The notes under the pieces: model-generated
The model's database searches: none
What the model saw: the letters and a program-made list of their open reading frames with translations, nothing else
What the model was told of the DNA's origin: nothing
Position numbers and translations under genes: made by a program
NCBI RefSeq assembly: GCF_050908995.1
Contig: NC_135126.1
Location: 4,278,001 to 4,342,000 of the forward strand
From: Andrena cerasifolii
Taxonomy: Eukaryota > Arthropoda > Insecta > Hymenoptera > Andrenidae
Length of the DNA stretch: 64,000 nt
Direction of reading: 5' to 3'
Shown: piece after piece, positions 1 through 11,966 of the stretch
How the letters are laid out: the number at the start of each line of letters is the position of its first letter
Numbering within the stretch: the first letter of the stretch is position 1

Positions 1-3000
1 GAGTTCTGCCCTTTCGTAATAACTGCCGGACGAGAGGTGGACGCCGGCCGCGCCATTGAAAGATGGTGCGCGCTGACGAGTCGACGTGTATCGGCTATTC
101 GACGCGAGAGATTGCGTGTCATTGTCGGGGAATAACGAAGGAGGAATACCGTGGTCCTTGGAGGAGGATATTTCGAGTGCCACAGAAGTTACGAAGCTTC
201 CGACTTGTGATATTTCTGGAAGGAGTAGGGACGAGGGAAAAGACTGAATCTAATCTTCCAGGGAGTTCTGTGTTTCTTGGCTGATCGTAGGATCGTGGTG
301 TTATTAATTTGACTTGAAAACTGTTGCGACCAAGCCGTCTTCGTTCCACCTGATGGACACTTCACGCCCGGCAAACATTATGTAAATCCAACGATCGTCG
401 AACGCGAAAGATAACCTCCTTGTCGGCAGGCGTGATAACTTGCGGTAGGTAGACACGCAGGAGGACGAGAAGGAAGTGGAGAAGATGGCGAGAGGTCGCA
501 GGACGACCCTAGTTAGTCCCGGGTCTATGAATCGTTAATGCTAATCAGAATCGCCAGGACCGTGTACCATGGACTGGGTGACGTCAGCCCTTCGTCAGAG
601 ATATGGCTGCGACGAAAGGCACTTGATCAATTAACCCCTCGCGATATTGATAAACCCTGAAACGAACCCGCGAAATCCTGAAGCGAACCCCTTCTGTGGT
701 CGTTCCAACAGGATCTACGTATGCTGTACCCATTAAGAATCCTCTCGCAGATTGACTGTTGGATAGCAAAGCCATCATTGCCAAAGGATCACGCAGGTAT
801 CTATAATTCTTCACGAATACTTTTTAAATCGCTTGACGCAATTGATAATTGTTTTCAATTTAACAACCACAGCACTTATAATGTTGCTAGAACGAATTTT
901 AATACCGATCGCAAATCAGTAGAGCATGCCAGTACGTGGTCAGACCACGGTGCAACTCCTCTATTAAAAACATCCCATCTCCTCACACAGCAAGGTATTA
1001 ACAATTTTCCAAACTCGCAACCACGAACGCACCACGACGAGATCTAACCCATTACTTCGCCGCTCCGATAAGCCGATCTGGTAATCACGAGAACGAGAGA
1101 AAGCCGATGGCAGGAGGAACAGATTAGTAGAAAATGATTCCCCTTTCTCGAGACTCAGCAGAATCTACGATACCGTAGAGCAAACATTTCGCAAAAGGGC
1201 GGGGGGGATGAGACTTTCGCGCTACCCTCGTCCAGTTTAGCCACGGCGTCGACGCCAACCGGCCAGATAGCAAGTGTGCCTTATCTGCCAGCGAGAATAT
1301 AAATTCCCGCGAAAGGCCGGCAGTACGTTAGGACGTGGACACGCACGCACGCCGATCTGCCATCTCCCATTATCCCAGCCGCGTGTTTGCTCTGACTCTC
1401 CACCAGAGATTAACGCTCGTCCTCGGGCATCGATTCGAGAACCGCGTGTGCCCATACACACAACGTTCCACTGGAAAAAACTACGAGGAGTCTGGGAAAT
1501 GGCCATGGGCGCGATTCACAGAGAAGTTCGTTAAACTGGCCCCCTATTTTAAACTCTCCATCGACCAGGAAAACAAGGCTTGATCGTACGTAAAACACGC
1601 CCGGCGGAACGCGCGATCACCGTGAGCCAGGAGTTCACGGGATTTTCTTCGGGACGTCTTAATTACGGTTACCCCCGTGGATCGAAGTTTCCAAGGTTCC
1701 CAGCAAGTTTCCCGACCGAAGTTCCCGCACACAGACGAGCGTATGCAAGGTTAGGTTTAAGTTCAATCTCATAGATTCAACCACAGGGACGGCTGTTTTG
1801 GGGATGCAGCAGCGTGTACCTCTGTGAGCCGTGGCTGACTCGTAGCGGGGGATTGTCGGGGATTAAAAAGGATCCGTGACCGCGACGACGGGATTCTTCG
1901 TACGTTTCTGTGTGCTGCTGATCCTCTGCTGCTTGAAATTCTTGGTATTAAGATATGGATCGTAGGTCGAATTAAATGGGAGATGGCTATTGAACGATTT
2001 AGAGGAAGGGGTTAGAAATCTGTTCGAATTTGAGCGAGGTGAGGTGTAATTCGTGGGACAACGAAGACGGAGTGATTTTTCAAGTAGTATGTAATTTTTG
2101 GAGTCTGAATATTTAAATAAAGCCGAACTAAAAATCTTCTTCATCCAGAAAAACAGCATATATTCAGAACGTAAGTGAATATTCCAAGTTCAGAAATCTA
2201 AGCTAATCTTGATAAATAAACGCTCTCGAAGTTTCGATATTGAAGTAAGCTTGCACTACCATTACGCGATCAACAACCAGTTGGTCACTGTTTTCTTCCC
2301 TTTCCCGAAGCGCCACGGGAAATTTCCGAGGGCGAGCAAATATGCGGTCCTGACCACTTCAAATCGGCGAATTTCGCGAGCGTCAATTAACTAGAGGGTT
2401 AACTAACGAATGCAATATGTCGAATCGCAGTGGAAGCGGAAAAACAGCGGGACGAAGCCCCGATTCGATGGCTCGAAGCTGGATGTGGCTGCTGCTGGTC
2501 ATTGTGAACGCGAAAAGCGCACGACGAAATGAAGGCCCGACAGCCGGCAGCGATTTTTGTCGGTTATTCAGTTATTAGTTCCATTCAGGGAGCCTGTCCC
2601 GTGTTCCATCCGTTAGACGACCCTGTCGTTTCAACCATCGATGGATCTATTGTTTGGACGATGGTATCTGCGGGGCTCCGTTCGACGATACTATCGAGAA
2701 TATTCGGTGCAGGTGTAACGCAAGATCGTTTAACGTTCTTTATCTTAGCTTCAGACGCACAGGCGAAAATTCGGGGCAGATAGAAAATAGGGGGATGAAA
2801 AATGCAATTTCTGCATGATACTATCGTATTTGATTGTGATTGTCAGGAGGCTTTTAGTGTTTTGAGTACTGGTAAAAGGTCGACAGATACGGAGAACGAT
2901 TAATCTGAAGAGATCCTGAGAAGAACGCGGTGGTTAAGTCGATAAAGAGGGGATGATCTTGAGATAAAAGTGCAGACATTAATTGAGATCCCAGATAGAC

Positions 3001-3240
3001 TGTTGGTAACTCGTATTTGGATGTGGCGTGCTCGGATAACGATCGATTGGACAATGACAATACTGACCACATCTGGCTTGCATCGACGTCAACGATTGTT
3101 CGAGAGGTCTTAAGTGGAAGAAGGAAGATTGAACGTGCATGATTATCTCGAGCACGGGAAAGGAAAGCAGAGTGTAGGTTGATAAATTCCAGTGATGAAA
3201 TTGGAACATAGAGACACAAGTCTGTTCTTCTAAGATAATT
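1..3240. other. Noncoding DNA, no gene recognised
   Basis: Both strands hold only short overlapping open frames, none with a recognisable domain. The longest is a 121-codon frame on the minus strand (2854-3219) that opens at a non-ATG codon. A frame at 2529-2783 begins with ATG and reads as a plausible hydrophobic peptide, but it matches no family I know and no splice context supports it. Small details are an imperfect direct repeat around 650-690 (two copies of a block like ctgaaacgaaccc) and a G-run near 1199-1207. CpG is common throughout. I infer intergenic or intronic sequence. Confidence 0.6.
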
Positions 3241-3256
3241 CCAAATTTAGTAGACT

Positions 3257-3280
3257 AGATTATATTATAGATTATATTAT
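3257..3280. repeat. 12-base direct repeat, two copies
   Basis: The unit agattatattat occurs twice back to back at 3257-3268 and 3269-3280, exactly matched. It is a minimal tandem duplication in AT-rich sequence, most simply explained by replication slippage. Confidence 0.85.
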
Positions 3281-4031
3281 TTCTGCGAGATTAATGCAAT
3301 ATACGTACATATTTGGAATAACTGTCACATCCATTGAGACCAATGTAAAGTGCACGTAACATAGCTGTAAATTCCAATGTGATAAAAAGAGAAGACGAGA
3401 ATTCTATCAAGAGGATATCGTACAAAATGGTCAGAAAAGCTGAGTCTAAATAGGGGTGGCTTTAAAGGGGTGTCTCAGAATCCGTGCTGCCCTCGGACGA
3501 CGATGAAACGAAGCTGGATAGCTAGACTCCTTTGCAATTTCAAGTAAGTAATTGCATTTTCTTAAATGCTTCCTGTATCAATATTGCATGTCAAGTCATC
3601 GACAGCCATTAGACAATTAAGTGGCCTCCGTCTAGTATACCTGAAGATGCTTTAGGACTATACAACGAATAAACAATACTCGAAAGCTGAATTATACAAA
3701 TGCATCGGAACTAAGAAACTTCCACGTCCATTGAAGACCTTGTCTGTGTTATATAGTCCTGCACTACTTGACCAGACGTCTTCCCAGTAGTGTAGCCCTG
3801 CTATAGTCAGCCATATGAGCGTAAGCGAGACAATTTCAATATTAACACAAAATACAACCAAGATAGTTTCCCAGTGGTCAACCAGAGTCACTTAAAGGAA
3901 AGTGACACATTTATTTCCACCCATATACACACATAAACTCATATCTCAGCAGTGCTCGCATTACTTGTCTCGATGAAAACAGTGCGATTAACTACCATGA
4001 GCTAAAACAATACGTCCACAATTGAATTGCT
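3281..4031. other. Noncoding DNA, no gene recognised
   Basis: This AT-moderate stretch has no convincing gene. A 77-codon minus-strand frame at 3658-3891 starts with ATG and has a hydrophobic first half that could suggest membrane segments, but I recognise no family. A weak inverted similarity is visible around 3750-3805 (agtcctgcactact against agtagtgtagccctgc). It is too imperfect to call as an element. Confidence 0.55.
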
Positions 4032-4119
4032 GACCATTCAACAGTATGAGTCTATAATCCTACACCTATAATTCCGACCTTTCAACAATATGAGACTATA
4101 ATCCTACACCTCCAATTCG
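4032..4119 (+). repeat. Two-copy 44-base tandem duplication
   Basis: Units 4032-4075 and 4076-4119 align without gaps at 38 of 44 positions. Each begins gacc(a/t)ttcaaca and carries the shared core ctataatcctacacct. The copies abut directly, so this is a local tandem duplication and not two transposon insertions. The six differences suggest it is not very recent. It sits just before the long open frame that starts at 4138, but nothing links the two. Confidence 0.85.
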
Positions 4120-4137
4120 TGGAGTGGACTGACAGGG

Positions 4138-5028
4138 TTGCAGGCCCTGGTGAATCAGCTCAGGTACCCCTGGCTCGCCAGTTCCAGTCTTATGGATATG
4201 TGTCTGAGGAATAATCACTCACGAAGCAATCTCCAATCTCTGGGAAGGTCAAATAAGACTGCAACCAGTGAAACAAATTACAATTCAAAGAATCCCATCC
4301 AGAAGTTAACAACGTCAAGCGTCAACGACGACGCGGCCCCTGCCCCTGCGAGATACCAGCGGTTTCGTCTAATAAATTTCAGCGAGCGGATGTATTCAGG
4401 TAACGGAAGGCTATTACAAGGCGATATCTATCGAAGAGGGGTGGACGGGAGGGCCGCCTGGAGAGAAATAAAGAGCGATTGCCTCAGTAAATCAGAGCCA
4501 CCCCCCATCTCTACCGTCGCGTTCTCCAGCACGCCTCGTGGCGGGAGGGGGGTGGGCCACCTCCTCTGGAGGTTCGCCGTGCTGCATACCAGCCACGAAA
4601 CGAAGAACACGAAGAACATACGTATCGGAGCATTAGCGGACCTTTGTCGTCCCCGGCGGTCTCTTCTCCTCGCATCCGTTTCAACCCATTCGGGCTCTAC
4701 CACCGCGACGAGCCTGTATTACTCCACGCACTCACCCCCGTCGCGAAGTATTTCCCGAACAGCGATAAAGCGGCGCAATGCATCATCCGGCCGCGGAAAT
4801 AAATTGTCCCCGAACACGAGCGGAATCTTCCCGTGCTTATTTTTACCGGCCGCTAAGTCGAGGATTTCGGAAATCGCTCTTCCGCCGGAGTTCCGCAAGA
4901 GTTACGGGCGAGGTTGGGCCGCTGTTACGCCATCGAAACGGTTTAATTTCGCCGGATCACTCCGCTGCGAAGGATGTGCCGAGTACTTTTTAACAAAATA
5001 CGAGGTCAAGGGTAAATCGCACCCCTGA
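4138..5028 (+). other. Long open frame (296 codons), coding status unresolved
   Basis: This is the longest stop-free frame in the window. It opens at TTG; the first ATG is at 4192. The translation is rich in Ser, Arg and Asn with no domain, signal peptide or repeat that I recognise. By hand count, about 59% of the first 75 codons end in G or C while about 44% start with G or C. That is mildly coding-like, but the local GC content could produce it. An AG follows at 4142-4143 (ttgcag), though with a weak pyrimidine tract, and a good donor-like CAG/GTAACG lies at 4397-4405. An exon of 4144-4399 is therefore conceivable. The downstream part is GC-rich and CpG-rich, which lowers stop-codon frequency. 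I think chance is more likely than a gene, but this is the best coding candidate. Confidence 0.15.
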
Positions 5029-6945
5029 TTTATCTCCAGTAGACTATTTTTTCCTTCGCAAAATGATGCCTATGCTGAAGAGTGATGAACTCAAAGATTT
5101 AGGTATAGAGAATATTGAAATATTCGATGCGAAAAAAATTAAAAGATGTTTCTTAAGATTCACAGTTTCTAAAAACTTAATTGTAAAGATAAGATAGTAG
5201 TTAGTAGGTTAGTAGACAGTAGGTATCTGTAATAAAATGATTTTGAAAAAGCTGTCCCCGTCTATTTTGCCCATGCTTAATTTATGATACAAGAATCTAA
5301 GCAGAATACATCCATTTTCGGTCTAATTTATGGTCGCGTAGCAGTATGTAAATTTGACCCCCGAGGAATTTTCCGCGGAAACACGTAGCCGGAAATGCGG
5401 CCAATAATTTTTCGAGCGATCCAAATTCCTCTTGGGATTACCTAGAATGCACGCTCGTGCGTGCTGGCTACGCGATACGTGACACAGTTATTTAGAATGG
5501 GAAGAATGAACATGCGCGGGCGCCACGATCAAGCTGTTCCTGGCCGTATCACTCCCGAACCTTGCTCACGTAATAATAAATCGACTGATCGCCGTCGATA
5601 AGAGCCGCAAAGATACGGCGTTATCTCGCGGAACGCGTGGCGTGCTTGTTTTATACACAATTTATTGGATAAGCAATTTGTAAGGGTCCGAGCAAAGCGA
5701 TAGAAGCCAGCAGCCCTGCTGATAATTCACGTGCAATAGCCTGCCGTTGTACATCATTTAATTAATTACCGAATACCTTATGTTCGAGTAATTAGAACAT
5801 GTAAACGATGGGGAATGCGTATTTGGTCACTCAAGATCGGGTAGAATTAAGAAATTTTTAATTTCTTAAGCAGGTATCTACGAAATATCATTTTACTATT
5901 CTATTTCTTGAAGTACAGAAGAAAATTTGTGGCATGATGGGACATTACTGTTTCGTTCTAATTTTCCATAACAACCACTGCGTTCGGTCAAAGAAAACGA
6001 GACATAGACTGCGAACCCGATGCTGAGCTTAAAACGGATACAGACTGTTCGTGTCAAACGTCAAAGAAACCTTGGAAAAAAGATACCACGCGAAACTTGA
6101 AAAAGTTTCGGTTGCAGGCTGTAGGCAATGAACGATAACGGACACGTTGACAAGGAGGCTAAGTGAATGAACACGCTCACGAAAAGGAAACGAGTCTATA
6201 AAATACGAACGCTTGTCTGCCGAATTGAATGACAATAGGAAAGTCGCTTCCTTCACAGGGCTGACTTTTTCAAGAGCAGTCACTGTCCTTTCACAATATA
6301 AATACATGACCAAAAATATTTTTAAGATCCAATACTCTGATCTCAAGTCAAATGGAATTGACGGTATCGAAGTTAAAATTCAACCAGGCATCTTCCTTCG
6401 TCTCTTAACGGCGGGCTCCCTGTAGTTCGATTATCTCATCCCCACGACGATAACTTTTCTTTCCCCCGAGCTTAATCTCTAATCAGAGTTTTCTAAGCGC
6501 CTAAGCAACGGATTTCCAGCCGTGATACCATCGTGGATCCGGGCGTCGAAATTTCCGCGGAATATTCAGACCGTCGTGCGCAAGTGGAACTTGGAAATTA
6601 TAAACTCGTCAGGCATTTACGGGAAACGATTAAAGCCAGCTCACACCGCTATCACATGGATCACCGTAAGAAGAAAGGAGCGGAGCATGGGAGCAGAGGA
6701 AGATGGAAGAATATTTCAGGTTGTGCGCGTAGTTTACGCTGAAGCTAAGCTCGCTATACCTGCACCACGCACGTTCTCGCATTTTCCCTCTCCTCGAAGT
6801 ACCCTCTTTTCCTCACCTTCTCGTATATGGTTCTATTATCTATATATTATAAATATCGCGAAAATTTATTGCAATATTTCAAGACTTATACTTCGCTCTT
6901 CCTTCATGTACTTTATTTTAAGTAACCAAAGGGTGACCACCCGTT
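5029..6945. other. Noncoding DNA, no gene recognised
   Basis: Frames here are short and unrecognised on both strands. Around 5195-5225 there is a cluster of short TAGTAGG-like repeats. A perfect small hairpin lies at 5847-5869. A 170-codon plus-strand frame beginning at 6522 opens at a non-ATG codon and ends in a poly-isoleucine run, which is simply the translated AAT microsatellite that follows. I do not call it a gene. Confidence 0.55.
5847..5869. other. Perfect small hairpin
   Basis: The arms ttaagaaatt (5847-5856) and aatttcttaa (5860-5869) are exact reverse complements around a three-base ttt loop. It is AT-rich, and no T-run or gene context gives it a function. It may be only a chance palindrome. 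Confidence 0.7.
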
Positions 6946-6998
6946 TAATAATAATAATAATAATAATTATTATTATAATAATAATAATAATATTATTC
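6946..6998. repeat. AAT/ATT microsatellite with inverted centre
   Basis: A (TAA)n run switches to (TTA)n near 6968-6974 and back to (TAA)n. The tract is therefore partly self-complementary and can fold as well as slip. About 53 bases are involved. It is likely length-polymorphic. Confidence 0.92.
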
Positions 6999-7778
6999 AC
7001 TTTACGTTACTCGCACGTTGGCCCTTTGTGTTAGTTATTATTTCGCACGACTAATTTCTCTTTTTTTCATTGATCCACCGACTGTATCCTCAGATTTGGT
7101 TCTTGTATTTTTCATTTTTCTTCTTGTTTTCTATTTCCATTTACTCTCACGTGCCTCCTGTTCTCGTACCTGACAGGCGATTTATCAAGAGAACAGAGCA
7201 CGACGGCGTAACGGCTTATTCATGCGCGGGGATCACCCGCGGGCTTCTCTCCGCACGGCGAGCTTGCGAGCTCGAGGAATTACGTACGCGGACGACGCCT
7301 TAACGACCCGCCTCCCTGCGGTCCAGCACGGGATTTCTCGGGATTCGTTAAAAGCCACGTTAATGTCCGGTTCATCGTCCACTGGCCGCCCTTTTTTCCC
7401 CGGAAGATTTGACAAGAGTCAGGGAACTTGTTGCTTACGATTCAACGGCCAACTTCGTTGGAGGAGCGCTTGATTACGTACCGCGGCTAAACGTAAACAT
7501 TCTATCAAGACAAAGCACGAATTCTGTTCTTCTTTAAATGAGTAGAACATCATACAGAATAATCTAAGCAATAAGTCGAAGAATTTAGAGTGGTCTATGG
7601 TAACTTTCAACCCTTATTTTTAAACCACCCTGTGCAACGAGGAATTTTTAAATATTCATATAGTATAGATATAGATGGCATCGTGAGTCGATAAATAACG
7701 AATGCCAATGATTGCACACGAGCACAGTTTCCTGCCGGAGTTCCAAAAGGACCTCGCCCTCGAAACATTCACGAACAA

Positions 7779-8309
7779 TTGGAAAATAAAAAAAGAAGCA
7801 GGACAAATTCTGCCTGGAGCCATCGGGATTTATGGCCCGCGACTCTCGCTCGCCTTGCATCAGGATCGATTCCGCGAGAGCTGCTGCAGCAGGGATCAGA
7901 AGCTGGCCTCTCCTTCTCGTGGAAAACACAGGCCACGACTTTCCAGCGACGTGGGTACGAAAGTTTTCCGAATATCGGATTGACGTATCGCCTCGAAAAT
8001 AGCACGGCGAGTAAACAACCGATACGTATTCGCATCACACGAAACGTCCCGAGGGATGTCCGTCTTCCGAATGCATCCGCGTGTCCCGATGGCAACGGGC
8101 ACGAAAACAGAAGGGAGATGGAAGGGCCACGCTGGACAAAATCGAACGAGGGCAGCCCAGTAAAAGGAGGGATGTCTGTAACTGTTTTGGATATGAAATG
8201 GAAGCTCCTTGCGTTAAATATTTCCCTGGGAAAGTTCGGTAGAAGAATTTCGTGGTACCTACTAGCAACAGAAATTTTAAGACATCTACTTTTCGATAAA
8301 CTGTATTAA
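7779..8309 (+). other. Open frame (176 codons), coding status unresolved
   Basis: A stop-free plus-strand frame opens at a TTG. The opposite strand is also open in two frames over much of the same interval (7648-7929 and 7769-8095). That is typical of a CpG-rich patch poor in stop codons and not of a single gene. The translation is basic and Ser/Arg-rich, with no domain I recognise and no repeated or hydrophobic segment of note. No clear splice signals bracket it. Confidence 0.08.
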
Positions 8310-8320
8310 ATGAGTCTTGA

Positions 8321-8338
8321 AATATTAAATTTAATATT
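8321..8338. other. Perfect 18-base AT palindrome
   Basis: The sequence aatattaaatttaatatt equals its own reverse complement and is followed by further AATATT units up to 8346. It contains only A and T. Possible explanations are a cruciform-prone spot, a homeodomain-type AT-rich binding site, or chance. Confidence 0.8.
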
Positions 8339-10017
8339 TAATATTTTTTATATCAATTGATAATGAATGGGTGAATGTTGGTGTTTTCGAGTGATTAGAG
8401 CCCATGTTGTAATTGACAAGATTGAAGAACGACGGCGATTGGACTGAACACTTTCGAGTTCGTGAAAGTTATTATTACTTAAGAATTAAGAACTCGGAAT
8501 AGCGTCCCGAGCATTTAAAACCAGACGAAAATGAAAGTTTCAGAAATACCGTGGCTTTGAACTTCGTTTCTCCGTTCTCGATAAGTCGAAGCCCACCTGC
8601 CGAACGCAAAAAACCGCCGAAAGTTTAGCTACAATTTCTTTGGCCCCGTTGAACAAGTTCGCCGTGAGAAGCGGTCAGAGTCTACTTGTTTCCAAGAAGG
8701 CGCGCCTTGTCAACAATTGAAAGAAAAGTTTCGGCTAAGGTCGCGTGGTGAACCGCTTAATCGCGAGTCGTCGCCCTCCCGCAACTATGTACGCAAAATA
8801 TTCGAGTTAGGGAAAACGTGCCTCCGAAACTTCTGCTGGCAAACTTGCATTCAAACTCATAGTTCAGTGTTCTGCTGAGTGTATTCAAAGTAAACTGCTA
8901 CCAGGTCACCGGTAAGTCTCCAAACTATCGTCGGATTCAATGTCACCGGAATAAATTTGCTAAGCCGCGTAGTTTGGCTGGCACCGTCAGAGAGCGATAA
9001 ACATACGATGTCGAAACGTCAAACTAATTGTAAAATGTTTTTTCGCTTACTGTACCTAGTGAATATGCACTTGTGTTATAATACATACAGACAAAATCTT
9101 AATTAATATAAGGGACTCCCACTCTGAAATCCAACCACTGTCAAACTCTTGTATAAGCCAACAACACACCTTCAAGTAGTATGAGTCGACGATATACCCT
9201 CCAGTAGTAAAAATCGAAACGCAGTACCATCCCAATCAGAGTACCTAGATTCCCGCAGTTTCCGTATTTTTATAGACGATGAATTACTAAATTGCTGAAA
9301 AGACACGCAATTCCCATGACGATAAATCGACCATGCCATTGACGCCTCGGTAAAACTGCTCGTAAACTCGATATAACTGCGTCTATAATGCTGTCGTTGG
9401 GAGAATAGCTAGCGAATTTGCAGAAACTGTCCATGAAGACTTTACGAGTCGTTTGAATACAACGAATCATGGATTTAATGATCATCACCACTCCTCCTTT
9501 TTCGCCCCCACTATCCAGGCACTACATGCCTCCTGGAGGCAGATTTATTGGCCTCTCGAATGGTCCTAACTCAAATACGCGATAATCCATTGACTGGTAT
9601 CAGCGGCCAAAATATACGAATAAAACATTTATTTCCCATAAACGCGTAGACAGGCTAGACGACGTACGAAACTCGAAGCATTGCGCGTTAACGACGAGGT
9701 AACGACGTATACGATCAGTTTTCTTTACGTGGTCAGGCGAATTACCATGTTTGCCAGGTTTAAATTAATTTGCGTGGACTTCGTGTAGTGGTCGCGGATA
9801 AAAGCCAATCAAGTTACAGATCGTAGAGACGCTTATTTCCTCGTTGAAACTTTGCTGGGTGCTCTAAAATCTATATCCGTCTAGGTTAGGCGGGTGCTGC
9901 ACATATACTACCCTCGTTAATATCACCTCGTCTGACGTGCGCGTTTCCTGCTCAGACTAGTCCCGACGTTGGGCATCAGAAAAATTGCTCGTCGTCAGCG
10001 GGGGCGTATTAAGAAGA

Positions 10018-10036
10018 GGGCGGGGGGGGGGGCGGG
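10018..10036 (+). other. G-run with G-quadruplex potential
   Basis: GGG, C, a run of eleven G (10022-10032), C and GGG lie in series on the plus strand. The pattern meets the usual four-run quadruplex rule. The eleven-G run is also prone to slippage and to sequencing error. Confidence 0.8.
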
Positions 10037-10848
10037 ATATAGGCTGACCGCATTAGTTCCGGCTCGTGTGTACAGGAGAGAAAGTGGCAGTAAAGGGCCG
10101 GCTAATCATAAAGGACGCGGGAAGCAAGTGAATTAATCAATGGATTAAACGCGAACTACGTGGAACACGTGGGGACGGGAAAAGGGAGCGGGGGATGGTC
10201 GAGAGCGTTTTGACGGGGGAGGATAGCGTAACCCTGACATCTCTCGTTTGTCACACAAATAACCAAGCATTTGGCGGGAATGTACCAACCGGTCTCCCCG
10301 CTCGATGGACAAACTCCGCGGAGGATGACGAATCCCCATGGGACCCTCTGCCAACTCTACGTCTCGCTATTTCCCTGAAGCTTACTTGTTTACTTGCACG
10401 GCACGAGAAAGTATCGTTCGCGTGGTCCACCTTCCTACGATTAAAGCTAAGCCACCGTTCGCGGCGGATCCCACGGAATTCTATCGACATTTCAGTGGGG
10501 AAGTATGAAATACCACCAAGGAACTTGGAATTTTAATAGGCATGCAGTAAGCGATGACCGCTAGGTTTATCTTAAAAAATATAGAAATCTTTTATCAGTT
10601 TTCCTAGTCGAGCAATGAAACGTTAAATACTAAACGCAGGAGGGATCTACAATATTTCTACGAGAGGATATAAGTTGTAAAGTACGAATCGATACAACTG
10701 ACTGCGCTGGTTTAAAGTACCCAAATCAATTTCGCCGTATGACAAGGGAGAAGTTGCGCGTGATTAGTCCCGGAGGAATATCTCTCTTGCGGTTGATTCG
10801 GGGTTTGGTAGTACGGGTGGCTATACCTCACCTTCCCATCTTGCAGCA

Positions 10849-10872
10849 GGGGCAGGGGAGGGCAGCGGAGGG
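10849..10872 (+). other. G-quadruplex-capable tract
   Basis: Four G-runs (GGGG, GGGG, GGG, GGG) are separated by loops of two, one and seven bases. The pattern is visible directly. The surrounding 10849-10893 is a G-rich purine stretch. Confidence 0.75.
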
Positions 10873-11924
10873 AGGAACAGAGGGAAGGAGGAGACCGGAG
10901 AATTCAATATGAAGCAACACCGCAACGTATCAAACATCCGTCGGTCCTCATCTTCCTCGTCTCTTATACCGAAGATCGTCAAGATACGCTCTCATGTAGG
11001 AGGCACCCACAGCAGCACACACCCTCAACGAGTGGAGACATCGGCAGCGCGGTCTTTGATGGCAAAGTTTTCCATCCGGCAAACGTCGCTCCGCGGAAAT
11101 GGATCGAGATCTGCGCGCGCGCGTACCGTGAGAACGAAACACGACTGGAAGTTGACTTGAATCGAGGAAAAAGGAAATGGAAGGGACGCGCGTGCCAAAG
11201 GGATAGTTTTTGGACGTAAGTGGCGGACTGATCGTTGGACGACCATCAGAACTTGCAGAGGATCCTGTGGACCCTAAGGGTTGCACGAAAGAGATATTTT
11301 CGCAACTTAGACTCGCGATATTTAACTTGAAACTGACACGTTTATAGAATAATATTCATTAATCTAAGGAAATGGATTCCCAAGCCTTGAGCTTCTAAAG
11401 ATTATTTGAGTTACACAGGTTAATTAAATTTCGTATTGTAATTTTAATAAAGAATATTGCTTCTAATACTTTCTTATTCTACTTTTATCACACCTCCAAA
11501 TCCCACAAACAATCGCCAAGTATCTCTATCATTTAACTTAACTTTTAATCTCGAAATTTAAATACCATTACTAGAGGTCGATGGCAGTGGTATCGCCACC
11601 GAATACAGGTAACCGAACAACAAGTAGTACGTCCGGGAAGACATGGGCCGCCTAATGGCAGTAATGGCTAGTAACCTTCGAATCTATCCATGCTAATGAC
11701 CGATGCCCTCTCTAGTCAGAAACCACTTGTGCCTAATACGCTTAATACCCGGGCCAACTTGGCACTCAAGCCAAGTTCGGAGCTCGACTTGCCGAGGTGA
11801 GTCTAGCCCGAGTGCCAGGAAGACACGCGTCACATTACCTATCCAAGCGCTAACGCAACAGACAGACCCAGGACCTGGGGCCAGACGGCGAAACGGTCGG
11901 GTGGCAACGGGAACGAAAAGACAA

Positions 11925-11966
11925 GGGGGGGGGCGGGCAAAGGGGGCGGGCGAGAGAACGAGGGGG
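11925..11966 (+). other. G-quadruplex-capable tract
   Basis: A nine-G run (11925-11933) is followed by G-runs at 11935-11937, 11942-11946, 11948-11950 and 11962-11966 with short loops. This is one of the two densest G-run clusters on the plus strand of the window. Confidence 0.8.

Larger units (their letters stand above)
6999..10017. other. Noncoding DNA apart from an unresolved frame at 7779-8309
   Basis: No gene is recognised. The section 8360-9250 is plain unique-looking sequence with only very short frames. A 15-base inverted repeat is centred at 9534 (tgcctcc, one base, ggaggca). Several frames overlap between 7648 and 8309 and are treated separately. Confidence 0.55.

Noticed and set aside
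3745..3810. Weak inverted similarity, considered as another MITE
   Set aside because: The arms are short and imperfect, and no target duplication is visible.
3658..3891. 77-codon minus-strand frame with hydrophobic stretches
   Set aside because: No family is recognised, no splice or promoter context supports it, and frames of this length are expected by chance in 64 kb.
6522..7034. 170-codon plus-strand frame
   Set aside because: It opens at a non-ATG codon and ends in an isoleucine run that is only the translated AAT microsatellite.
9527..9541. 15-base inverted repeat with a one-base loop
   Set aside because: It is short enough to be expected several times by chance in a window of this size.
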